In this document: positions 32,106 to 38,249 of the stretch, piece after piece
Layout of the letters: every line of letters starts with the position of its first letter
Numbering within the stretch: the stretch's first letter is position 1
Origin: AC-32 sp035518635
GTDB taxonomy: Bacteria; Actinomycetota; Thermoleophilia; Gaiellales; Gaiellaceae
NCBI GenBank assembly: GCA_035518635.1
Contig: DATIXI010000062.1
Span: 1 to 38,249 of the forward strand
Direction: 5' to 3'
DNA: 38,249 nucleotides
Notes under the pieces: generated by a model
The model's database searches: none
Seen by the model: the letters and a program-made list of their open reading frames with translations, nothing else
Told to the model about the DNA's origin: nothing
Translations under genes and position numbers: made by a program

Positions 32106-33014
32106 TTACCGCCGGGTTGCCGCAGTGTTCAGAGGCGCTTCGCTCCGAGAAGAGCGGCCCAGCCGGGCGACGATTCCCCAGAAGGCGAAGCCGAGAAGAG
32201 CGGCCGCGGCGCCGAAGGCGATCACGTAGGTCGCCCCGGTGAAGTCGATCAGCTTGATCCCGCTCAGCATCAGCACGCAGGCGAGACCGAGCCGCAGGGC
32301 CCGGTCGGGAATCCTCAGCGTGAAGTGGCTCGTGAGCAGCACCCCCGGGATCGAGCCGGTGAGCAGCCACGCCATCGTCCGCAGGTCGACGTTCCCGGCG
32401 ACGAGGTGGCCGAAGCCGGCAACCCACAGGAGCGCGGCCGCGTGAAAGATGTCGGTGCCGACGATCTTCGGGAGCGTGAGCGGGAAGACCATGACCATCA
32501 CCAGGCCGAAGAACGTGCCGCTGCCGACCGAGGTCAGCCCGACGACGAAGCCGCAGACCGCCCCGAGCGTGAACGCGATCAGCCGGTCACGCCGCTCGAG
32601 CAGGAACGGCGCGTCGTCGGGCTGCACGCCGACGTTGACGAAGAATGTCTTCGCCACGAGACCGACCCCGCCGATCACGAGCGCCACGCCCACGGCGTAG
32701 GCCTCGATCGACTCCGCGCTGCCCGAGTGGTGCGAGAGCCAGGTCGCCACGGCGACCCCGAGCAGCGACATCGGTCCCGAGCCGAGGAACATCCAGAACG
32801 TCAGCCGCGCGTGCACGGTGCCCAGGCGCCGGTGCCGGACCGCGCCGAAGCTCTTGAAGATCGCGCCGTGCAGGATGTCGGTGCCGACCGCGAGCGTCGG
32901 CTTGAAGCCGAAGAAGATGACGAGGATCGGCGTCAGCAGCGAGCCCCCGCCCATGCCGGTCATCCCGACCAGCGCGCCGATCAGGAACCCGCTGAGGGTG
33001 AACTGCCAGGTCAC
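32106..33014 (-). CDS. TauE/SafE-family anion exporter (sulfite or sulfonate)
   Basis: 302 residues, about eight helices. The family signature shows twice: LSGFLIGALVGMTGMGGGSLLTPIL near the N-terminus and VCGFVVGLTSVGSGTFFGLVMVMVFPL in the second half, with VGTDILHGAIFKSFGAVRHRR and IVGTDIFHAAALLWVAGFGHLV between, the pseudo-repeat of TauE/SafE carriers. These export sulfite, sulfoacetate and related organosulfonates. Its place directly after ATP sulfurylase, with ComA in the same operon, fits a role in exporting surplus sulfite or the sulfonate product. Start GTG 33014 is six bases after the sat stop. Confidence 0.9.
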   Translation of the reverse strand: MTWQFTLSGFLIGALVGMTGMGGGSLLTPILVIFFGFKPTLAVGTDILHGAIFKSFGAVRHRRLGTVHARLTFWMFLGSGPMSLLGVAVATWLSHHSGSAESIEAYAVGVALVIGGVGLVAKTFFVNVGVQPDDAPFLLERRDRLIAFTLGAVCGFVVGLTSVGSGTFFGLVMVMVFPLTLPKIVGTDIFHAAALLWVAGFGHLVAGNVDLRTMAWLLTGSIPGVLLTSHFTLRIPDRALRLGLACVLMLSGIKLIDFTGATYVIAFGAAAALLGFAFWGIVARLGRSSRSEAPLNTAATRR

Positions 33015-33020
33015 TGCACG

Positions 33021-34166
33021 CTACGAGCGCACGCCCCGGTAGCTCTCGATCAGCACCTCCGCCACCTCGGGCCGCGAGAACTCCTCCGGCGGCAGCTCCC
33101 CGGCCGCGAGCAGCTCGCGGACCTTCGTGCCCGAGAGGAAGACGTGGTCGTCGCCCCCGTGTGGGCAGGTTTTCGGCGTCGCCATCTGCCCACATGCGCG
33201 GCAGTAGAACGCGTGCTCGAAGAACATCGGCTCGATGTCGAGCTCGTGTGACTCGAACTCGTCGAAGATCAGCTGCGCGTCGTACGTGCCGTAGTAGTCG
33301 CCCACGCCCGCGTGGTCGCGGCCGACGATGAAGTGCGAGCAGCCGTAGTTCTTGCGGCAGATCGCGTGCCAGATCGCCTCGCGCGGGCCCGCGTAGCGCA
33401 TCGCCGCGGGGAACGCCGAGACGACGACCCGGTCGGCCGGGTAGTAGTTGTCGACGAGGATGCGATAGCACTCGACGCGGGTCGCGGCCGGAACGTCGTC
33501 CGACTTCGTCTCGCCGACGAGCGGGTGGATCAGGAGCCCGTCGACGGTCTCGAGCGCGCCCTTGGTCAGGTACTCGTGCGCGCGGTGGATCGGGTTGCGG
33601 GTCTGGAAGCCGACGACTCGGCGCCAGTTGCGCTGGGCGAAGGCGCGTCGTGTGTCGATCGGGTCGAGCGCCAGCTCGGGGAACGGAGCCTCGAGCCGTT
33701 CGAAGACCGTGACACGGCCTCCGAGGTATAGCGGCTTCTGCGCGTAGAGGCGCGCGACTCCCGGGTGCGCCTCGTCCGTCGTGCGGAAGCAGCGCTCCGC
33801 CTCGCGCTCCTTGTCGTACTCGAAGACCTCGTCGACCTCGAGCACGGCCAGCGCCCGGCCGTCCTCGTCCGTCAACACGGCCTCGTCGCCCTGCGGGGGA
33901 CGGTCGACGGCGAGGCAGACCGGAAGCGCCCACGGCAGCCCGCGCTCGAGCCGCATCTCCTCGACCACCCGCTCGTAGTCGTTGCGGCCCATGAAGCCCT
34001 CGAGCGGCGAGAGCGCGCCGCTCGCGAGCATGTCGAGGTCGGAGAGCTCGCGCGAGGTGAGCTCGACCTGCTCGAGCCGCTCGATGCCCTCGGGGCGCGG
34101 CCCGGTCCGGTCGATCAGCTTCCCGCCGTGCGGGCTGATCAGTGGCTGCGAGTCGAGGAGCGTCAC
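33021..34166 (-). CDS. sat: ATP sulfurylase (sulfate adenylyltransferase)
   Basis: 381 residues from GTG 34166, GTGA-coupled to cysC. It makes adenosine 5'-phosphosulfate from ATP and sulfate. The family core is intact: LISPHGGKLIDR near the start, QTRNPIHRAHEY at 188-199 (ATP and sulfate binding), VSAFPAAMRYAGPREAIWHAICRKNYGCSHFIVGRDHAG with GRDHAG at 282-287, and a zinc-ligand-like set C322, C325, C334 and H336. Length is normal for the short bacterial Sat without a kinase domain. It is third in the sulfur block, after cysH and cysC, in an operon that also encodes ComA and TauE. Confidence 0.97.
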   Translation of the reverse strand: MTLLDSQPLISPHGGKLIDRTGPRPEGIERLEQVELTSRELSDLDMLASGALSPLEGFMGRNDYERVVEEMRLERGLPWALPVCLAVDRPPQGDEAVLTDEDGRALAVLEVDEVFEYDKEREAERCFRTTDEAHPGVARLYAQKPLYLGGRVTVFERLEAPFPELALDPIDTRRAFAQRNWRRVVGFQTRNPIHRAHEYLTKGALETVDGLLIHPLVGETKSDDVPAATRVECYRILVDNYYPADRVVVSAFPAAMRYAGPREAIWHAICRKNYGCSHFIVGRDHAGVGDYYGTYDAQLIFDEFESHELDIEPMFFEHAFYCRACGQMATPKTCPHGGDDHVFLSGTKVRELLAAGELPPEEFSRPEVAEVLIESYRGVRS

Positions 34167-34762
34167 GCCGCGACCTCGGCCGGGACGAGCCCCAGCTCCT
34201 CGAGGCGGGCGACGACCGCCGCCGCGCTCTCCTCCGCGCTGAGCAGCTCCGTGTCGACGACGAGCTCGGGGTTCTCCGGCTCCTCGTACGGGTCGCTCAC
34301 GCCGGTGAACTCCTTGATCTCGCCCTTGAACGCCTTCTCGTAGAGGCCCTTGACGTCGCGCCTCGCGCACTCCTCGACGGACGCCTTGACGTAGACCTCG
34401 ACGAACGTGCCGACCGGCTCGACCCAGTCGCGCGCCTGCTGACGCGTCTCCTCGTACGGCGAGATCGCGGCGGTGATCACCGCGCCGCCCTGGCGGGTCA
34501 GACGCGAGGCGACCCAGCCGACGCGCTCGATGTGCGTGTCGCGGTCCTCCTTCGAGAAGCCGAGGCCCTTGGAGAGGTGCATGCGCACGTTGTCGCCGTC
34601 CAGGTACTCGACGACGAGGCCGCGGCGGTCGAGCTCGGGCCCGACGATGTGCGCGATCGTGGTCTTGCCGGCACCGGAGAGCCCGGTGAACCAGAGCGTG
34701 AAGCCGCCGGAGCGGACCCGATCGGACTCGGGGTGCTCGGCGGCGTGGATGTTGTCGGTCAT
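34163..34762 (-). CDS. cysC: Adenylylsulfate (APS) kinase
   Basis: 199 residues from ATG 34762, with a strong Shine-Dalgarno (AGGAGGG) lying inside the last codons of cysH. It phosphorylates APS to PAPS. The P-loop GLSGAGKT is at 27-34, followed by EYLDGDNVRMHLSKGLGFSKEDRDTHIERVGW, the standard DGDxxR and GF(S/T)xxDRxxNIxR-type motifs, and SPYEETRQQARD and VKGLYEKAFKGEIKEFTGVSDPYEEP, which are all characteristic. Since the reductase next door has Fe-S cysteines typical of APS users, this kinase may feed PAPS-dependent sulfation or provide a second route to sulfite. No sulfotransferase is seen in the window. Confidence 0.97.
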   Translation of the reverse strand: MTDNIHAAEHPESDRVRSGGFTLWFTGLSGAGKTTIAHIVGPELDRRGLVVEYLDGDNVRMHLSKGLGFSKEDRDTHIERVGWVASRLTRQGGAVITAAISPYEETRQQARDWVEPVGTFVEVYVKASVEECARRDVKGLYEKAFKGEIKEFTGVSDPYEEPENPELVVDTELLSAEESAAAVVARLEELGLVPAEVAA

Positions 34763-35460
34763 GTCCCTCCTACGGGTGTGTCCAGGTGAATGCCACATTC
34801 GAGCTTGTCGGAGCCGGCCCAGCGGCCGGCGCGCTCCTCTTCCTCCGGGCTCGTCGGCCGGGTGCACGGTATGCAGCCGATCGAGCGGAAGCCGACGTCG
34901 TGGAGCGGGTTGTACGGAATCTCGTTGACGGTGATGTAGGCCCAGACCCGCTTCTCGTCCCAGTCGGCCAGCGGGTGGAGCTTCCAGACGTCGTAGCGCT
35001 CCGACCACTGCACCTTCGGCGTCGCCGAGCGGCTCGGCGACTGGTCGCGGCGGATCCCGGAGATCCAGGCGTCGTAGGGCTCGAGCGCCTGCAGCAGGGG
35101 CTCGACCTTGCGCACGTGGCAGCAACGGTCGGGGTCGGTCTCCCAGAGGTTCGGGCCCTCCTGGCGGTGCTGCTCGGCGATCGTGATCAGCTCCGGCGGC
35201 GGGAGCATTCGGATGCCGTACCGCTCGACGAGCCGGTCGCGCGTCTCGTAGCTCTCGCGGAAGAAGAGGTGCGTGTCGAGCTCGATCACGGGGATGTCGA
35301 GCTCGAGCTCGGCGACCATGTGCACGAGCACCGACGATTGCTTCTGCCAGGAGCACGTGAGGCAGAGGCGGTCTCCGTACTCGGCGAAGGCCCACTGCAG
35401 GACCTCCTCCGCGCTCATCGACTCGAAGTCGAGCTCAGGTAGCGGGGGCGCGCTCGCCAT
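34759..35460 (-). CDS. cysH: APS/PAPS reductase, Fe-S type
   Basis: 233 residues. It reduces activated sulfate to sulfite with thioredoxin. The cysteine pair C113-C114 in DRCCHVRKVEPL, the CIPC pair at 196 and 199, and the C-terminal ECGIH with catalytic C222 mark the [4Fe-4S] assimilatory type that mainly uses APS. SWQKQSSVLVHM and SGIRRDQSPSR are other family segments. It follows the ComA gene, whose last 26 bases overlap it, and is ATGA-coupled to cysC. With Sat and CysC it forms a complete sulfate-to-sulfite set. Substrate choice between APS and PAPS cannot be settled by eye. Confidence 0.95.
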   Translation of the reverse strand: MASAPPLPELDFESMSAEEVLQWAFAEYGDRLCLTCSWQKQSSVLVHMVAELELDIPVIELDTHLFFRESYETRDRLVERYGIRMLPPPELITIAEQHRQEGPNLWETDPDRCCHVRKVEPLLQALEPYDAWISGIRRDQSPSRSATPKVQWSERYDVWKLHPLADWDEKRVWAYITVNEIPYNPLHDVGFRSIGCIPCTRPTSPEEEERAGRWAGSDKLECGIHLDTPVGGT

Positions 35461-36223
35461 CGAGCAGCACCTCCTTCAGCGTGTCGCCGCGCAAGCCGAG
35501 GCGCAGTGTCTCGAGCGGGATGACCTCCTCGGGCGGGATGTTGCCGAGGTTCACGTTCGGGCCGAAGTGCTTGACGAACCAGGCCTGCGACGACTTCGTC
35601 GGCGCCTCGAAGATCAGGTTTCCGACGTCGACCTCGTGGACGATCTCGTCGACGAGCCCCGTGCGCATCTCGCCGGTCGGGCGGTAGATGCCGGCGGTGC
35701 CGCCCTCGCGGCCCTCGGTGATCACCTTCCAGGCGCCGGCGTCGAGCTCCTCCTTGATCCACTCGACCCACTGGTAGGGCGCGAACACGACCTCGGCGTC
35801 CTTCGAGCCGACCTCCGAGAGGACGGTGAAGTCCTGGGCGAAGTCGGCGATCAGCTCGAGCTTCCGCTCGCGGGGAATCTCGAGCGTGCCGTCCGAGATC
35901 TCGACGTGCGAGAAGCGCTGCTCGACGAGCCAGGCGCGGAACTCCTCCAGCTTCCCGCGCGCGTAGACGGCCTCGAACAGCGTGCCGCCGCAGACGACCG
36001 GTGTCTCGAACGACCGGTAGAGCGCGATCTTCTTCTCGAGGTTGTTCGTGACGTACGAGGTGCCCCAACCGAGCTTGACGATGTCGACGTACTGGCCGGC
36101 GGTGTCGAAGAGGCCCTCGATCTCGCGCAGGTTGAGACCCTTGTCGATGACGTGGGTCAGGCCCTCGGTGCGCGGTTTGCCGGGGCGCGGGGGTAGGTCG
36201 AGGAATCCGTCAAAGCTTGGCAT
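35435..36223 (-). CDS. comA: Phosphosulfolactate synthase (ComA family)
   Basis: 262 residues from ATG 36223, overlapping the fumarase beta gene by 14 bases. ComA adds sulfite to phosphoenolpyruvate to give phosphosulfolactate, the first step of one coenzyme M and sulfolactate route. Family landmarks are RTEGLTHVIDKGLNLREIEGLFDTAGQYVDIVKLGWGTSYV, VVCGGTLFE, HVEISDGTLEIP, FTVLSEVGSKD, and the active-site strand WKVITEGREGGTAGIYRPTG with conserved Lys, Glu and Arg, then NLIFEAPTKSSQAWFVKHFGPNVNLGNIPPEEVIPLETLR. Bacterial homologues include Bacillus YitD and plant HSA32. The sulfite would come from CysH next door. No phosphatase (ComB) or dehydrogenase (ComC) was seen in the window. Confidence 0.94.
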   Translation of the reverse strand: MPSFDGFLDLPPRPGKPRTEGLTHVIDKGLNLREIEGLFDTAGQYVDIVKLGWGTSYVTNNLEKKIALYRSFETPVVCGGTLFEAVYARGKLEEFRAWLVEQRFSHVEISDGTLEIPRERKLELIADFAQDFTVLSEVGSKDAEVVFAPYQWVEWIKEELDAGAWKVITEGREGGTAGIYRPTGEMRTGLVDEIVHEVDVGNLIFEAPTKSSQAWFVKHFGPNVNLGNIPPEEVIPLETLRLGLRGDTLKEVLLDGERAPAT

Positions 36224-36797
36224 AGAGCTCCTCCAGCTTCTTATGGGCAGCGGCTTGCACGTCGTGGTAGAGGGAGTTGCCGTGCGCGTCGATCCCGACC
36301 GTGAGCGGGCCGAAGTCCTTGACGCGGAACTTCCAGAGGCACTCGGGCATGAGCTCCTCCCAGGCAACCTCCTCGATCTCCTCGATCTGGGTCGTCTCGA
36401 GCGCCGCGGCTCCGCCGACGATCGCGAAGTAGACCATCCCGTGCTTCTGCATCGGCTCGATCGCCTCGTCCGGGAAGCCGCCCTTGCCGCAGATCGCGCG
36501 CACGCCGTAGCGGTCGCCGAGCGGGTCGGTGAAGCGCACCATGCGCGCGCTCGTCGTCGTGCCGATGCAGACCGGGTCGTAGCCCCCGTCCTCGCGCTTG
36601 CGCACACCCGGCGCTGTGTGGAGCAGGAACGCGCCACGAAGGTCCATCGGCGGCTCGACGCCCTCGTCGAAGATCCGGATCTGCGTGCGATCGCGGATCC
36701 CGATGATGTGGCCCTGGACGGTCACCTCGTCGCCCGCCCGAAGCTCGAGGATCTCGCCGGCGTCCGTGACCGGAAAGGTCACCTCGTGCCTAGCCAT
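36210..36797 (-). CDS. Class I Fe-S fumarase/tartrate dehydratase, beta subunit
   Basis: 195 residues from ATG 36797, with Shine-Dalgarno GGAGGGGGAG five bases upstream. It matches the C-terminal (beta) domain of class I hydro-lyases: ELRAGDEVTVQGHIIGIRD, LRGAFLLHTAPGVR, DPVCIGTTTSARMVRFTDPL with the TTS-RM substrate-binding motif, and RAICGKGGFPDEAIEPMQKHGMVYFAIVGGAAAL. Together with the alpha subunit upstream it should form the enzyme that hydrates fumarate to malate or a similar dicarboxylate. The gap to the alpha gene holds a perfect palindrome whose end abuts the ribosome site, and the 3' end overlaps ComA. Confidence 0.93.
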   Translation of the reverse strand: MARHEVTFPVTDAGEILELRAGDEVTVQGHIIGIRDRTQIRIFDEGVEPPMDLRGAFLLHTAPGVRKREDGGYDPVCIGTTTSARMVRFTDPLGDRYGVRAICGKGGFPDEAIEPMQKHGMVYFAIVGGAAALETTQIEEIEEVAWEELMPECLWKFRVKDFGPLTVGIDAHGNSLYHDVQAAAHKKLEELYAKL

Positions 36798-36811
36798 CGA
36801 GGTCTCCCCCT

Positions 36812-36834
36812 CCAAGTAACAGTCTGTTACTTGG
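36812..36834. repeat. Perfect 23-base palindrome (11-1-11) before fumarase beta, copy 2 of a shared 16-mer
   Basis: The arms CCAAGTAACAG and CTGTTACTTGG pair around a single central base. The core 36815-36830 is identical to 25340-25355 in the opposite sense. On the coding (minus) strand the 3' arm runs straight into the Shine-Dalgarno of the beta subunit gene, so a hairpin or a bound protein could affect translation. There is no T-run, so it is not an ordinary terminator. Its symmetry also fits a TetR-type operator. Confidence 0.75.
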
Positions 36835-36838
36835 CATC

Positions 36839-37735
36839 TCAGGCCTCCCTGTCGTAGTCGATGGTGCCGTCGGCGCTCACGTGTGCGGTCGCGCGTCGCG
36901 CGGCCCAGCACTGGTAGTTGACGGCCACGGGGTTCAGGGTCATGTGCGTGTCGGCGTGCTCGACGTGAACCGCGAGCGCGGTCACGTCGCCGCCGAGCCC
37001 CATCGGGCCGATCCCGGTCTCGTTGAGGAGCTCGAACAGCTCGCGCTCGAGCTTCGCGACCTCCGGGTCGGAGTTCGTCGTCCCGACGGGCCGCGTGATC
37101 GCCTCCTTCGCGAGGTACATCGCGTAGTCGGCCGACCCGCCGATCCCGACACCGACGATTCCGGGCGGGCAGGGCTTGCCACCGGCGTCGACGATCGACT
37201 CGAGCACGAACTGCTTGATCCCCTTCACGCCGTCGGCTGGGACGCACATCTTCAGGAAGCTCATGTTCTCCGAGCCCGAGCCCTTCGGCACGCACTTGAC
37301 GTCGAGCCCGTCCCAGCCCTGCACGAACTCCCAGTGCACGATCGGGAGCCTGTAGCCGGTGTTCGGGCCGGTGTTCTCGCGCGTGATCGTGTGGACGGCG
37401 TTCGAGCGCAGCGGGTGCTCGAGCGTTGCGCGCTCGGTGCCGGCCTTCAGCGCTTCGTAGATCCGCGCCGGGTGGAGCGGGAAGCCCTCGCCGACACGGC
37501 AGGTGTAGACGGCGATTCCCGTGTCCTGGCAGACGAGGTTCTTCTGGTCGTCGGCGACCTCGACGTTGCGGACGATCGTCTCGAGCACACGCCGGCCGGG
37601 GACCGACGTCTCGCGATCCCTGGCCGCGACCAGCGCGTCGCGCAGGTCCTGCGGGATGTCCTTCAGCGCCCAGACGTAGAGGTGCGCGGCCGCGTCCTCG
37701 ACGGCCTGCTGGATATCCGTCGCCACCGTGCTCAT
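36839..37735 (-). CDS. Class I Fe-S fumarase/tartrate dehydratase, alpha subunit
   Basis: 298 residues from ATG 37735, ATGA-coupled to the flavoprotein gene. Alpha subunits hold the [4Fe-4S] cluster: the three expected cysteines are C69 in VCQDTGIAVY, C189 in PCPPGIVGVGIGG and C276 in YQCWAARR. KGSGSENMSFLKM and LPIVHWEFVQGWDGLDVKC are other family segments. The separate alpha and beta subunits act together as fumarate hydratase or a related hydro-lyase (tartrate dehydratase). It may serve the citric acid cycle with the neighbouring flavoprotein, but the position next to comA leaves room for a sulfonate analogue. A longer frame to 37786 lies within the upstream gene. Confidence 0.94.
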   Translation of the reverse strand: MSTVATDIQQAVEDAAAHLYVWALKDIPQDLRDALVAARDRETSVPGRRVLETIVRNVEVADDQKNLVCQDTGIAVYTCRVGEGFPLHPARIYEALKAGTERATLEHPLRSNAVHTITRENTGPNTGYRLPIVHWEFVQGWDGLDVKCVPKGSGSENMSFLKMCVPADGVKGIKQFVLESIVDAGGKPCPPGIVGVGIGGSADYAMYLAKEAITRPVGTTNSDPEVAKLERELFELLNETGIGPMGLGGDVTALAVHVEHADTHMTLNPVAVNYQCWAARRATAHVSADGTIDYDREA

Positions 37736-38249
37736 GCAGCCCTTTCCGCCGCAGCGGCACCGGCGCGGCGGCCGAAGACGGTGCACTCGAGCAGCGAGTT
37801 GCCCATCATCCGGTTGCGCCCGTGCGTGCCGCCGGCGATCTCGCCGCAGGCGTAGAGGCCCGGCAGGGTCGTCTCGGAGCGCTCGTCGATGACGAGCCCG
37901 CCGTTCTGGTAGTGGAGCACGGGATAGGTGAGGATCGGCTGCCTGAGCGGGTCGATGCCGGACGAACGGTAGCGGCGGAGCATGTACGGCAGCGAGATCT
38001 CGGCGTCCTGCTCGGCGATCCGGGTCGTGTCGAGCAGCACGGCGGGCCGCCCGTCGGGCGTCTCGACGCCGCGCCCGGCCTCGACCTCGTCGAAGATCGC
38101 CTGTGAGACGGCGTCGCGCGGGCCGAGCGGGTCGGTGAACTCCTCGCCGTCGGCGTTGACGAGCGTCGCCCCGTAGGCGCGCGTCGTCTCCGGGATCGAA
38201 TAGCCCTGCATCTTCGGCGGCCAGGCCCCGCCGTTCGGGTGGTACTGCA
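37732..38249 (-). CDS. FAD flavoprotein of the succinate dehydrogenase/fumarate reductase group, partial
   Basis: The C-terminal 172 codons of a flavoprotein whose start lies beyond the right edge. At the edge QYHPNGGAWPPKMQGYSIPE resembles the FAD-domain QFHPTG element. Next come GEEFTDPLGPRDAVSQAIFDEVEAGRG, LHYQNGGLVIDERSETTLPGLYACGEIAGG and NRMMGNSLLECTVFGRRAG, the standard SdhA/FrdA (or NadB) capping and FAD-binding pattern with the HYxxGG motif. It would interconvert succinate and fumarate or a related acid. The neighbouring fumarase suggests joint use. Without the N-terminus SdhA, FrdA and aspartate oxidase cannot be separated. Confidence 0.85.
   Translation of the reverse strand, partial: QYHPNGGAWPPKMQGYSIPETTRAYGATLVNADGEEFTDPLGPRDAVSQAIFDEVEAGRGVETPDGRPAVLLDTTRIAEQDAEISLPYMLRRYRSSGIDPLRQPILTYPVLHYQNGGLVIDERSETTLPGLYACGEIAGGTHGRNRMMGNSLLECTVFGRRAGAAAAERAA

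Noticed and set aside
36812..36834. Palindrome as rho-independent terminator between fumarase subunits
   Set aside because: There is no following T-run, it lies between two subunits of one enzyme, and its core is repeated elsewhere within a coding region.
1..38249. CRISPR arrays, tRNA or rRNA genes, insertion sequences, riboswitches
   Set aside because: None was seen: intergenic gaps are short (the longest is about 125 bases), and no spaced direct repeats, cloverleaf-like segments or transposase motifs were found.

Overview
This is a very GC-rich, densely coded actinobacterial window. The type of glycan locus, the leaderless-looking promoters and the general protein character suggest Actinomycetota, perhaps class Thermoleophilia (Gaiellales or Solirubrobacterales-like); that placement is inference from style, not from a marker gene. 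No rRNA, tRNA, CRISPR array or insertion sequence was recognised. No stretch above about 300 bases lacks a gene.

Layout. (1) 1-2435: the end of a family 2 glycosyltransferase, then a divergent beta-propeller lipoprotein and a small membrane protein. (2) 2426-16058, minus strand: a tightly packed 12-gene glycan operon reading leftward from a promoter near 16070: ATP-grasp, flippase-like LPG-synthase-TM protein, GT2, ATP-grasp, large membrane protein, GT4, Wzy/O-antigen-ligase-like protein, GT4, ATP-grasp, GT4, polyprenyl-phosphate sugar transferase, FemAB-like aminoacyltransferase. Most junctions are 4-base ATGA/GTGA overlaps, implying translational coupling. (3) 16184-17050, plus: an eIF2B/R15P-isomerase-like protein. 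(4) 17047-19614, minus: a DHA2 drug exporter, its likely TetR repressor, and a small lipoprotein. (5) 19624-22698, plus: epimerase, a fourth ATP-grasp, glycosyltransferase. (6) 22668-26673, minus: epimerase, secreted dimethylformamidase-beta-like protein, orphan oligopeptide-type binding lipoprotein. (7) 26717-28153, plus: Wzx-type flippase. (8) 28007-38249, minus: a 12-gene run that starts beyond the right edge: fumarate reductase/succinate dehydrogenase-like flavoprotein, two-subunit Fe-S fumarase, phosphosulfolactate synthase (ComA), APS/PAPS reductase, APS kinase, ATP sulfurylase, TauE exporter, formyltransferase, PIG-L deacetylase, Ig/FlgD-like secreted protein, second Wzy-like polymerase/ligase.

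How it works together. The polysaccharide part holds an initiating phosphoglycosyltransferase, several GTs, a Wzx flippase and two Wzy-like proteins, as in a Wzx/Wzy route in a single-membrane cell (no Wza-like exporter seen). Its unusual feature is four ATP-grasp ligases plus a FemAB transferase, which suggests amide-linked (amino acid or carboxylate) decoration of the glycan. The right-hand operon joins sulfate activation and reduction to ComA, which adds sulfite to phosphoenolpyruvate, so it looks like a compact sulfate-to-sulfonate route. The most noteworthy non-coding signal is a 16-base palindromic word occurring twice, 11.5 kb apart, once before a Shine-Dalgarno sequence and once inside a coding region using rare codons.
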